Assembly (NCBI GenBank): GCA_020849725.1
Contig: JADLAZ010000276.1
Location: 7,260 to 71,259, forward strand
Reading direction: 5' to 3'
DNA: 64,000 nt
DNA from: Chloroflexota bacterium
GTDB lineage: Bacteria > Chloroflexota > Chloroflexia > Thermomicrobiales > JADLAZ01
Part shown: piece by piece, positions 24,951 through 33,103 of the stretch
Layout: each line of letters opens with the position of its first letter
How positions within the stretch are numbered: position 1 is the first letter of the stretch
Position numbers and translations under genes: made by a program
Notes under the pieces: generated by a model
The model's input: only the letters and a program-made list of their open reading frames with translations
Databases searched by the model: none
What the model was told of the DNA's origin: nothing

Positions 24951-25076
24951 CCGAGCGCACGCGCCGGCTGTGCGCGGTGTGTCCGGTCGCGACGGTCGCC
25001 GCGTCAGCGCCATTGTCGGTCGCCCACAGCAGGCCTGAGCCGGCGCGTGGACGACCACCGGACCCTGGAGGAGCTA

Positions 25077-26585
25077 ATGAGCACTGCAACGCCCGAGGCG
25101 GTCATCATCGCCAACCGTGGCCCGAATGACTTCGTGTGGCAGGACGATGCCTGGGTCGTCAAGCCGGCGGCCGGCGGCCTGGTCAGCATGCTGGCGCCGC
25201 TGGCGCGCCAGCCGGGTGTCGCCTGGGTCTGCTGTGTCTCCGAGCCACCCGACGCTGCGCAGGCTCACGAGGGCCTCTACACGACCGCGGCCGACGAGAC
25301 AGACCCCGGCCTCCATGTCCACCCGGTGCCGCTGCCGGCGTCGCTCTACCAGGACTACTACGGGCGCATCAGCAACGAGGTCCTGTGGCTGCTCCAACAT
25401 CATCTCGTTGGCGCCGGCGGTCTGGCTGACCTCGACGCGCGCCGGCATGCCGCCTGGTCAGACGGCTATCTGGCGGCGAACGCGCGGCTGGCCAACGCCA
25501 TCGCCCGGACCTTCCCGACGGCTCGCGCCTACCTGGTACACGACTATCACTTGTATCCCCTGCCAGCGCTCCTGCGCCGCCGTTGTCCCAGCGCCGCCAT
25601 CATTCACTTCACGCACATCCCGTTTCCCGACCCGCTGCTGCTGAGCATGCTGCCACGTGCCTGGTGTGAAACTATCGTCGGTGGGCTGCTGGGGGCGGAT
25701 GTGGTCGGTCTGCAGACAGAGGGCGACGTCCGCGGTTTCCTGGCCAGTTGCGCCCGATTCAGCGCCGCCTCGGTCGATTACCAGGCGGGCGCCGTCACGA
25801 CAGTCGACGGGCGTCGGGTCGTGGCCCGCGCCTATCCAGCCTCGGTCGACCCGGCGGCGCTGCGCGCCCTGGCGCGCGGGCCGGTGGTGCGAGAGGCACG
25901 GGGTCGCCTGGCGCCGCGGCCCGGCCAGCAGACGATCGTGCGGGTCGATAGGCTCGACCCGAGCAAGAACCAGATCGCCGGCTTTCAGGCGTTCGAGCGC
26001 CTCCTGCAGGCCCGCCCCGAGTTGCGCGGGCGCCTGCGCTTCCTGGCGTTTCTGGTGCCGTCGCGCACCGATCTGGCGATCTATCGCGCCTACCGCAACA
26101 CGGTCTACGCGCTGATCGACTCCATCAACGCGCGCTATCCGTCCGCGGAGGGCGAGCCACCGATCACCGTCTACTACACCAACAACCGCGAGCAGGCGCT
26201 GGCGGCGCTGATGGATAGCGACGTGTTGCTCGTCAACTCTCTGGCCGACGGCATGAACCTGGTCGCCAAGGAGTGGGCGATCCTGTCGGAACGGCCGGGC
26301 GCGCTGATTCTCTCGGAGACCGCCGGCGCGATTGCCGAGGCAGGCGGCAGCGCGCTCCGGGTCGCGCCTCTCGATGTCGAAGGCACCGCCACGGCGTTGG
26401 CGCGGGCGCTGGACATGACCACCGACGAGCGGCTGGCGCGGCTGGCGCACTTCCGCGCGCGCATCGAGCGCTGGACGGCGGCCGACTGGCTGGCGGCGCA
26501 ATTCCATGACCTGCACCACCAGTTCGAGGGGAACGGGGTGACCATGGCGACCACCGAGACGCTGGCGGCCGACCTGGCTCGCTAG
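25077..26585 (+). CDS. otsA: Trehalose-6-phosphate synthase-like glycosyltransferase (GT20)
   Basis: 502 residues from the ATG at 25077 (GGAGGAG upstream). VIIANRGPNDFVW and AAGGLVSML form the N-terminal nucleotide-sugar/acceptor region; YLVHDYHLYPLPALLRRR and FTHIPFPDP are typical of GT20; RVDRLDPSKNQIAGF and SLADGMNLVAKEWAI form the donor site. The usual RDGMNLV Arg is Ala here (LADGMNLV), so donor or acceptor could differ (trehalose-6-P, glucosylglycerol-P or a pseudo-trehalose). No otsB phosphatase is next to it. A riboswitch for c-di-AMP upstream fits an osmolyte role. Confidence 0.85.
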   Translation: MSTATPEAVIIANRGPNDFVWQDDAWVVKPAAGGLVSMLAPLARQPGVAWVCCVSEPPDAAQAHEGLYTTAADETDPGLHVHPVPLPASLYQDYYGRISNEVLWLLQHHLVGAGGLADLDARRHAAWSDGYLAANARLANAIARTFPTARAYLVHDYHLYPLPALLRRRCPSAAIIHFTHIPFPDPLLLSMLPRAWCETIVGGLLGADVVGLQTEGDVRGFLASCARFSAASVDYQAGAVTTVDGRRVVARAYPASVDPAALRALARGPVVREARGRLAPRPGQQTIVRVDRLDPSKNQIAGFQAFERLLQARPELRGRLRFLAFLVPSRTDLAIYRAYRNTVYALIDSINARYPSAEGEPPITVYYTNNREQALAALMDSDVLLVNSLADGMNLVAKEWAILSERPGALILSETAGAIAEAGGSALRVAPLDVEGTATALARALDMTTDERLARLAHFRARIERWTAADWLAAQFHDLHHQFEGNGVTMATTETLAADLAR

Positions 26586-26712
26586 CTCGCGGCGGCGTCC
26601 GGCCGTGGCGGCTCGTGGTGACCGTGCATCGGCCATCAGTCTGTGTGACAGCCACGCGGCAACTCCCGTAGATCGACATAGCAGCCGGTCCTGGGGCCGG
26701 CGCGGGAGTAGC

Positions 26713-26943
26713 ATGCCTATGGACAGGCAGACTGCCCTGGAGGCGGCGATCGAGTCCGCCCGCGACGACATTCGCCTGCTGTGCGACAAGCTGACCGCCT
26801 ATGACGCTCCCTCGGGCGTGCGCTACCTGGGCGACCAGATCGCCCAGCAGGCCGACGAGCTGGCCCGGTTGCTCGAGATGCGTGATCGCGGTGGCGGTCT
26901 CAACTGGCCCGGCAGCGCCGCGCCAGTGCGCCGCCGAGCCTAG
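26713..26943 (+). CDS. Small helical protein of unknown function
   Basis: 76 residues; GGGAG 3 nt before the ATG at 26713, which is close. Helical and charged (ALEAAIESARDDIRLLCDKLTAYD), then QIAQQADELARLLEMRDRG, suggesting a short coiled coil. No family recognised. It follows the trehalose-phosphate-synthase-like gene by about 130 nt, a stretch in which I see no other feature. Confidence 0.55.
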   Translation: MPMDRQTALEAAIESARDDIRLLCDKLTAYDAPSGVRYLGDQIAQQADELARLLEMRDRGGGLNWPGSAAPVRRRA

Positions 26944-27024
26944 CGCGCTCACGTGACGTGGTAGAGTTCGCATCGCCGGGGCGGACCCGCCATGGAGCGG
27001 GCTGGCGGTTGCGGGAGGACGGCG

Positions 27025-27879
27025 ATGGGCGAGATCGGCATCATGCCGCCGAAGCCAGATGCGCTGCGGGCAATCTTTGGTCGGACGCTGCCAATCATCG
27101 GCATGATCCACCTCCAGCCCTTGCCGGGCGCGCCGCGCTTCGCGGGCGGGTCGCTGGCGCCGGTACTCGCGGCGGCGCTGGCCGACGCGCGAGCGCTGCG
27201 TGATGGCGGCGTCGACGGCCTGATGGTCGAGAACCACGGCGACCTGCCGTTCAGCAAGCCGGACGAGATCGGTCACGAGACGGTAGCGGCAATGGCGGCG
27301 CTGGTCGGGCCGATCATGCGCGAGGCGGACCTGCCGGTCGGCATCAACGTGCTAGCCAACGGCGCGCGGCCGGCGCTGGCGGTGGCGCGGGCGACCGGCG
27401 CTGCCTTCGTGCGCGTCAACCAGTGGGTCAACGCCTACGTCGCCAACGAGGGCATCGTTGAGGGGCCGGCGGCGCGGGCATTGCGCTACCGGTCGGCGAT
27501 CAAGGGCGACGACATCCGCATCTTCGCCGACGTCCACGTCAAGCACGGCGCGCACGCCATCGTCGCCGATCGGTCGGTGGCCGAGCAGGCGCGCGACGCC
27601 GTCTTCTTCGACGCCGACGTGCTGATCGCCACCGGCCAGCGCACCGGCGATGCCACCGACACCGGCGAGGTGGCGACGATTCAGCGCGCCGGCGGCCTGC
27701 CGGTGTTGGTCGGCAGCGGTCTGACGCCGGTCAACGCTGCGACCCTGCTGACCGTCGCCGATGGCGCGATCGTTGGCACGGCGGTCAAGCGCGACGGTGT
27801 CTGGTGGGGGCCGGTCGTGGTGGAGCGGGTGCGAGAGTTGATGGCGGTCGTGCGCGCGGCACGGGCCAGCCGGACGTGA
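27025..27879 (+). CDS. BtpA/SgcQ family TIM-barrel protein
   Basis: 284 residues. IIGMIHLQPLPGAPRF at the N-terminus, DGLMVENHGDLPF, GINVLANGARPALAVA, RVNQWVNAYVANEGIVEG and ADVHVKHGAH are the conserved blocks of the BtpA family (named from a photosystem I stability factor, but also found as SgcQ in sugar operons). The fold is a TIM barrel; the reaction is unknown. The start at 27025 follows GGGAGGA. The next gene, a sugar kinase, begins within its stop codon (GTGA), so the two are likely one pathway. Confidence 0.88.
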   Translation: MGEIGIMPPKPDALRAIFGRTLPIIGMIHLQPLPGAPRFAGGSLAPVLAAALADARALRDGGVDGLMVENHGDLPFSKPDEIGHETVAAMAALVGPIMREADLPVGINVLANGARPALAVARATGAAFVRVNQWVNAYVANEGIVEGPAARALRYRSAIKGDDIRIFADVHVKHGAHAIVADRSVAEQARDAVFFDADVLIATGQRTGDATDTGEVATIQRAGGLPVLVGSGLTPVNAATLLTVADGAIVGTAVKRDGVWWGPVVVERVRELMAVVRAARASRT

Positions 27880-28841
27880 CCGCGCCCACTGACGTGCCGG
27901 TGCTGGTGACGGCCGGCTACCTGAACATCGATTTCGTGGCCCAGGTGCCAGCGCTGCCGGAAACGGACGGCCGGGCGACGGCGACGCGCATCGACCGCCT
28001 GCCCGGTGGCATGGCCGCCAACGTCGCCTGCGCCGCTGCCGCGCTCGGGCCGCCCTGGCCGGTGCGGGCCGAACTGATCGCCACCGTCGGCAATGACCTC
28101 GACAGCGATTGGGCGATTGGCGAGATGCGCCGGCGTGGCGTAGTGTCGGGGGGCATCGTCCGCCGCGCCGGCGGCCACGCGCCGCGCTGCCTGATCCTGG
28201 TCGAGCCGGGCGGCGAGCGCCTCATCGTCAGCGAGGCGCTGGCGTTCGACGCCACGCCGCTGGTCGCGCGCCTGTCCCAGCTAGACCCACCGGGTTGCCC
28301 GCGCCTGCTGCACCTGGACGGCTATCGCGTGCCGGCGCAGGTGCCGGCCACCGCCGCCGCCCGCGCCGCTGGCTGGCGAGCGTCAGTCGACCTGGACGGT
28401 CTGGGCGACGCCTGGCGCACACCGGCCGGCCTATTGGACGTGCTGGGCCAATTCGACGTCGTGTTCATCAACCGAGGGTTGGCACGAGCCGTCTGGCCGG
28501 CCGCCGGCGATGATGGCGCGCTGGCGGCGGCCATCGGCCAGGTCCAGGCAACCACGGCCACACCGGCGCTCGTGCTGCTGACGCTCGGCGCGGCTGGCGT
28601 GTGCGTCCTCGCGCCCGGCGCTGCGCCGGTGTGGCTACCCGCGCTGGCCGTGGCCGCCGTCGACACTACCGGCGCAGGCGACGTCTTTGCCGGCGTCTTC
28701 CTGGCCGCCTCGCTCCACGGCGCCGCGCCGGTGGTCGCCGCTCGACACGCCGTCGCCGCCGCGGCGTTATCGACGACGGCGTCGGGCGCACTGGGCTATC
28801 TGCCCACCGCTGACGCCGTTCTGCAGGCAACGCACCTGTAG
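27876..28841 (+). CDS. PfkB/ribokinase family carbohydrate kinase
   Basis: 321 residues from a GTG at 27876 overlapping the BtpA stop. VLVTAGYLNIDFVAQVP, RLPGGMAANVACAAAALG (signature 1) and VDTTGAGDVFAGVFLAA (signature 2 with the catalytic Asp in TGAGD) are clear. It phosphorylates a sugar or nucleoside; the specificity cannot be predicted. The longer upstream reading (from 27804) overlaps the BtpA gene and is unlikely. Confidence 0.9.
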   Translation: MTAPTDVPVLVTAGYLNIDFVAQVPALPETDGRATATRIDRLPGGMAANVACAAAALGPPWPVRAELIATVGNDLDSDWAIGEMRRRGVVSGGIVRRAGGHAPRCLILVEPGGERLIVSEALAFDATPLVARLSQLDPPGCPRLLHLDGYRVPAQVPATAAARAAGWRASVDLDGLGDAWRTPAGLLDVLGQFDVVFINRGLARAVWPAAGDDGALAAAIGQVQATTATPALVLLTLGAAGVCVLAPGAAPVWLPALAVAAVDTTGAGDVFAGVFLAASLHGAAPVVAARHAVAAAALSTTASGALGYLPTADAVLQATHL

Positions 28842-28874
28842 CGAACCGGTCGGTGGTGCGGCAGTCAGGACACT

Positions 28875-28916
28875 GTGTCCCAGTAATCGCGGGACACCGG
28901 CCCCGTGACCGCGGGG
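28875..28916 (+). terminator. Tandem hairpins after the kinase gene
   Basis: GTGTCCC/GGGACAC (28875-28881, 28891-28897; 9-nt loop) followed by CCCCG/CGGGG (28901-28905, 28912-28916; 6-nt loop). They start 34 nt after the kinase stop and precede the membrane-protein operon. No U-tract; a terminator is inferred from position. Confidence 0.45.
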
Positions 28917-29027
28917 TGTGCGGCCACCTAGCATGAGCGCGTGCCAGGCGATGGCACGCCGTGACGCCAGCCAGACGCCCACCACTCGGGACTGGGCGAT
29001 GGAGCTGGGTCGTGAGGAGGTCGGGGC

Positions 29028-29591
29028 ATGGCCGTCACCACGGTCGAGCGGACGCGCGCCGGGGATGGATTGGTCGCCGCTGCGGCGTGGGCGACGATCG
29101 CGGGCGCGCTCTTGCAGATCGCGCTCGGGTCGCTGCTGGCGGGCCAGCAGGACGCGGCCGCGCCGCTGTTCGGGCTGGTCGCCGCGCTCAACGCCATCAG
29201 CCACCTGCTGGTGCTGGCCGGCGTGATCGGGCTGGCGCGGGCCGGGGTGGCCGGCCGGGGCGCGCTGGCCGTCACCGGTCTTGGCGTGACCATGCTCGGC
29301 TGGGCAGTGCTCGTTCTGGCCGAGGTGGTGTGGCTGTCGGGCGCGCCTCCTGACGCGCTCTACGGCCTCGCGACGCTGGCGCTCGGCCTCGGCCCGATCC
29401 TGGCCGGCGTCGCCGTCATGCGCGCCGGGCGCTGGGACAACTGGCGTCGCTTCACTCTGCTGGCCTGTGGCCTGTACGTGCCGCTGGCGCTGCTCCCATC
29501 GATGGCCTTGCCCGGCCTGGCGATGAACTACGCGATTGGCCTCTGGGGCGTCTGCTGGCTGCTGCTCGGCCTGGCGCTGCGCGCGGAGTGA
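29028..29591 (+). CDS. Small polytopic membrane protein, first of the 29-36 kb cluster
   Basis: 187 residues, about six hydrophobic segments (for example AAAWATIAGALLQIALGSLLAG and LAVTGLGVTMLGWAVLVLAEVVW). GAGGAGG lies before the ATG. No recognisable family and no obvious His or Cys motif. It is the first of five membrane-protein genes in the same direction and is separated from the next by 115 nt. Confidence 0.7.
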   Translation: MAVTTVERTRAGDGLVAAAAWATIAGALLQIALGSLLAGQQDAAAPLFGLVAALNAISHLLVLAGVIGLARAGVAGRGALAVTGLGVTMLGWAVLVLAEVVWLSGAPPDALYGLATLALGLGPILAGVAVMRAGRWDNWRRFTLLACGLYVPLALLPSMALPGLAMNYAIGLWGVCWLLLGLALRAE

Positions 29592-29706
29592 CGCAGAGCT
29601 GATCGCTGCTGGACAGACTGGCGCGCTGACATCGACCGGTGCGGCAGGATTCGGTGACGAACGGTGGGACCAGACCCCGTTGAGTGAATGACAGGAGAGT
29701 CCGACG

Positions 29707-30456
29707 ATGACGACACCAATGACGGACAGCGGTCGACAGGCTCAAATCAGACTCGGCGCGGCCTCGGCCATCCTGGGCGCGCTGCTGGCGCTCGTCGGCA
29801 ATGTCCTGCACCCCGACCTGCCGGCCGACCCCGCTGCCGTGCTGACCATGGTCGCGACGAGTCCGACCTGGGGTTTGCTGCATGTGAGCATCATGGCCAG
29901 TGTCGTGCTCCTGGTCGGTGGCCTCGCCGGCTTGAGCCAGGTCGCCGATGAGCCGCTGCCACGGGCGCTGGCGCGGCTGGGCCTGGTTGTCGCCCTGCCC
30001 GGGGCGGCGGTCATGCTCGTGGGCATGGCGATCGACGGTTTCGCCGGCAAAGCCCTCGCCGACCAGTGGGCTGGCGCGACGGGAGCCGACAGCGCGGCCC
30101 TGTTCCCCGTCGCCGTCGCGGTGGAGAGCGTGCAGACCGCACTCTTCCACACCTGGGCGGCGCTGTTCGTCGGCGCGCCCTTCCTGCTCCTGGGTGTGTC
30201 CGGCTTGATGCCTGGCGGTGGCTTTCCGCGCGGGCTGGGGATCATCGCCGTTGTCGGGGGCGGTGGCGCGCTCTACGCCGGCGTCATCGGGTACCTGCAC
30301 GCGCCGTCCGGCCTGCTGTTCACCGTCAGCGCGCTGCTGGTGACGCTGTGGGCCTTGATCGCCAGCGTGATTGCGTGGCGCCGGACCGGTCGCTCGGCGG
30401 TGGCGCCGGCTGCCGCGCCAGTCGCCGCGACGTTGACGACAGGAGAGCTATCATGA
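29707..30456 (+). CDS. Polytopic membrane protein
   Basis: 249 residues, six or seven hydrophobic segments; similar in character to the preceding protein (AILGALLALVGNVLHPDLP, HVSIMASVVLLVGGLAGL). Conserved-looking His residues occur in NVLHPD and LLHVS. AGGAG precedes the ATG. Its stop overlaps the next start by 4 nt (ATGA), so it is coupled to the oxidase-like gene. Function unknown. Confidence 0.7.
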   Translation: MTTPMTDSGRQAQIRLGAASAILGALLALVGNVLHPDLPADPAAVLTMVATSPTWGLLHVSIMASVVLLVGGLAGLSQVADEPLPRALARLGLVVALPGAAVMLVGMAIDGFAGKALADQWAGATGADSAALFPVAVAVESVQTALFHTWAALFVGAPFLLLGVSGLMPGGGFPRGLGIIAVVGGGGALYAGVIGYLHAPSGLLFTVSALLVTLWALIASVIAWRRTGRSAVAPAAAPVAATLTTGELS

Positions 30457-31706
30457 GCCAGACCAGCGCCGATGACACGCCCTACGCCGCCGAGCTCACG
30501 GTCCTCTTCCGGGTGGCGCTGGCCGTCTTCGTCATCACCGTCGGGATCGGGCTGGTCAACGGGCAGCGGCTCGTCGAGCTGGGCCGGCCGGTGCTGCTGA
30601 CGCACCTGCACACCGGCACGCTCGGCTGGATCACGCTGATGCTGTTTGCGATCGTGATCTGGCTCTTCACCGCCGGCCAGCCGGCGACCGACGCGGGCCG
30701 CGCCTCGATTCGCCGGCTGACGCGCTTCACCGCCGTGGCCGTCGGGGGCTACCCGATCACGTTCGTCCTCTTCTTCCCCGGCGGCCCGCTGGCCAGCCCG
30801 GCGGTCCTGGCCGTCTTCGGCACGCTGGCGCTGGTCGGCATCATCTGGCAGTTGATCTGGACGGTCCGTCGCAGCCGCGCCGTCACGCTGAGCGTCGCCC
30901 GGCTGGCCGCGCTCGGGGCGCTGGTCAACCTGACGCTCGGCGCGATCCTCGGCGTTCTGATCGAGGCCCGGTTCGCCGGCCTCGACCTGCCGGTCGGCAA
31001 CGTCTTCGCGGCCCACCCGGGGATGATGACGGTCGGCTACATCCTCCCGGCCGCGCTGGCGGTCGTCGAGTGGCGGCTCATCGGCGGCGCCGGCGGCCGG
31101 CGCGATTGGCCGGGCGTGATCTCGATCGGGCTGCTGGTCGTCGCCGGCTGGCTGGCGGCCATCGGCCTCGGCGCTGGCCTGCTGGAGCTGCTCATGCTGA
31201 TGACGCTCTGCCAGATCGTCGCGGTGGCGCTGTTCGCGTTCCGGGTGGCGCGGTCGGTCGCGCGCGCCGCCTGGCTGGCCCCGACCGGCGAGCGACACGT
31301 GGCCGTGACCGCGGTCGCCGTGGTCATTGACGTGGCGCTGCTCGTCGCCCTCGTTGCCGCCGTCGTGCCGACCGACGCCCCACCGCCGCCCGGCCTCCTG
31401 ATCGCGCTCGCCCACACCGAGTTCGTCGGCATGATGACGAACGCCTTCTTCGCCACGCTCGCCCTGGTGACGGCCGCGCGCCGCGGCATGGTCTGGCCGT
31501 GGGCCGACCAGCTGGTGTTCTGGGGGATGAACGTGGGCTGGGCCGGCTTCGCGGCGGTCGAAGTCCTGGGGGCGACCGACCTGATCCGGGTGTTCACGCC
31601 GATCATGGGCATCAGCCTCCTGATCGGCATCGCCGCCTATGCGCTGCGGCTGCGGACGGCAGAGACGCCGGCGCCCGCCCCGCTCGCGGTGACCGGAGGC
31701 GACTGA
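30453..31706 (+). CDS. Membrane protein resembling haem-copper oxidase subunit I / NnrS
   Basis: 417 residues, about 11 hydrophobic segments. Histidines lie at membrane-helix positions: THLHTGTLGW (His51, His53), AAHPGMMTVGY (His188) and AHTEFVGMMTN (His321). The HxH-then-GW pattern resembles the N-terminal haem-ligand helix of cbb3-type subunit I and NnrS proteins. The CuB His cluster of a real oxidase is not seen, so it may bind haem or sense gas rather than reduce O2. Overlaps the upstream gene by ATGA. Confidence 0.55.
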   Translation: MSQTSADDTPYAAELTVLFRVALAVFVITVGIGLVNGQRLVELGRPVLLTHLHTGTLGWITLMLFAIVIWLFTAGQPATDAGRASIRRLTRFTAVAVGGYPITFVLFFPGGPLASPAVLAVFGTLALVGIIWQLIWTVRRSRAVTLSVARLAALGALVNLTLGAILGVLIEARFAGLDLPVGNVFAAHPGMMTVGYILPAALAVVEWRLIGGAGGRRDWPGVISIGLLVVAGWLAAIGLGAGLLELLMLMTLCQIVAVALFAFRVARSVARAAWLAPTGERHVAVTAVAVVIDVALLVALVAAVVPTDAPPPPGLLIALAHTEFVGMMTNAFFATLALVTAARRGMVWPWADQLVFWGMNVGWAGFAAVEVLGATDLIRVFTPIMGISLLIGIAAYALRLRTAETPAPAPLAVTGGD

Positions 31707-31760
31707 CAGCGGCCGCCGCAGCCGCCCAGCGGTCATGACGCCGCAAGGAGCGATGCGCCA

Positions 31761-32327
31761 ATGGAGAGCCAGGGCGCGATCACCATCACTCGTATCGCCG
31801 GGGCGCTCCTGGCGTCATCCTTCGTCATCTTCGTGCCCGGCGGACTGATGTTCGCCGCGCGCAACGGGATGGCCGGTCAGCCGGCGCCGACCGTCGCCTA
31901 CTTCGTGCTGGAGCGCGGCTTCGTCATGGCGGCCGTCGTCGTCACGGCGCTCGGCCTGGCGGCGCTGGCGGCGCTCGTCGGCGCGGCGCAGGCCGATGCC
32001 CTCGTCCCCGCGTGGCTGGCGGCGGCGACCTATGCCGTCGCGTCGGTCCTGGTCCTCGTCAGCGAGGCGGCGCTGGTGCGGGGCGGGCGCTTCCCCGACG
32101 GCCTCATCATCGCCTATGTCATCCTCGCCTTCTTCGCCCAGGCGGCCTTCGGGGCCATCCTGCTCTGGACCGGGTTTCTGCCGGCGTGGATCGGCTGGGT
32201 CGCGATCGCCTGGAATATCGCCTGGCCGGTCCTCCTGCCCATCCTTACGCCCCGCGACATCTACTTCCCGGTGCTGCACCACGTCATCCCCCTCGTCATC
32301 GGCATCGCCTTGCTCTGGAGGGAGTAG
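31761..32327 (+). CDS. Small polytopic membrane protein
   Basis: 188 residues, about six hydrophobic segments; FPVLHHVIPLVIGIALLW at the C-terminus has a His pair at the end of the penultimate helix. AAGGAG (31745-31750) lies upstream of the ATG. Of the same general type as the 187-aa protein at 29028. No family assigned. Confidence 0.7.
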   Translation: MESQGAITITRIAGALLASSFVIFVPGGLMFAARNGMAGQPAPTVAYFVLERGFVMAAVVVTALGLAALAALVGAAQADALVPAWLAAATYAVASVLVLVSEAALVRGGRFPDGLIIAYVILAFFAQAAFGAILLWTGFLPAWIGWVAIAWNIAWPVLLPILTPRDIYFPVLHHVIPLVIGIALLWRE

Positions 32328-32426
32328 CGGCGCACGCGCGAGATCGGCCGGGGTCTCCGCCATCGTTGGTGGAGCGGCCCGAGCTGCGGACTGCCGGTGG
32401 CGCTTGAGCGAAAGGATCGCCCGAGC

Positions 32427-33086
32427 ATGGCGCGAAGCTCCATCGCGGCCCTGGTCGCCGGCGTGCTCGCCGGGCTGGCTGGTCTGCTGGTCTTCCTGGT
32501 GCTGCACGCGCTCTGGATCATGCCGATCTGGTTCATCCTGCCCCTCGGCGTCGTGATCGCCGGGCTGGGTGGGATGGCGGTCGGCTGGGCCTACGCCGAG
32601 CTGCGCCACCGGTTGCCGGCCCGTCCCTGGACCGCCCTGGCGACTGTCGGCCTGATCGCCGTCATCCTCCTGCCCGCGGTCGTCCTGGCGGAACTGCGGC
32701 CGCCGCTCTTCGTCGTCACGGTCGCCGGCGCGGTGGCGACCGAGCCGGTCCCGAGCCTGATCGCGCGCTTCGCCGGCGAGCTGCTGCTCACGGCGACGGT
32801 CACCGGCGCGCTGCTGGGCTGGTGGTTGGGCGGCACGCGGCGGGCGGTGGTCGCCACGGCCGTGGCCGGCTTCTGCTTCGCGCTCGGCCCCGGGCACAAC
32901 ATCCCGCTCGTCGGCGCGACGCCCGGCGTGGCGAAGGAGCTGGCCATCATGGGAACCGTGATTGGGATCGCGGCGCTGGTGCTGGTGGAGGGCCACGCCT
33001 GGCTCGCGACCCGGACATGGTGGCGGACCGGTGCGGTCGCGACGCCGGGACTCACCGGCGTCGCGAGCACCAGGCAGCGCCAATAG
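32427..33086 (+). CDS. Polytopic membrane protein
   Basis: 219 residues if started at 32427 (AAAGGA upstream), 229 if from the GTG at 32397. Six hydrophobic segments; GFCFALGPGHNIPLVGATPGVAKEL is a distinctive loop with a His between helices. Function unknown. The histidine kinase gene begins 17 nt after its stop, suggesting co-expression. Confidence 0.7.
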   Translation: MARSSIAALVAGVLAGLAGLLVFLVLHALWIMPIWFILPLGVVIAGLGGMAVGWAYAELRHRLPARPWTALATVGLIAVILLPAVVLAELRPPLFVVTVAGAVATEPVPSLIARFAGELLLTATVTGALLGWWLGGTRRAVVATAVAGFCFALGPGHNIPLVGATPGVAKELAIMGTVIGIAALVLVEGHAWLATRTWWRTGAVATPGLTGVASTRQRQ

Positions 33087-33103
33087 TTTCGGAGGCCGGT
33101 ACA

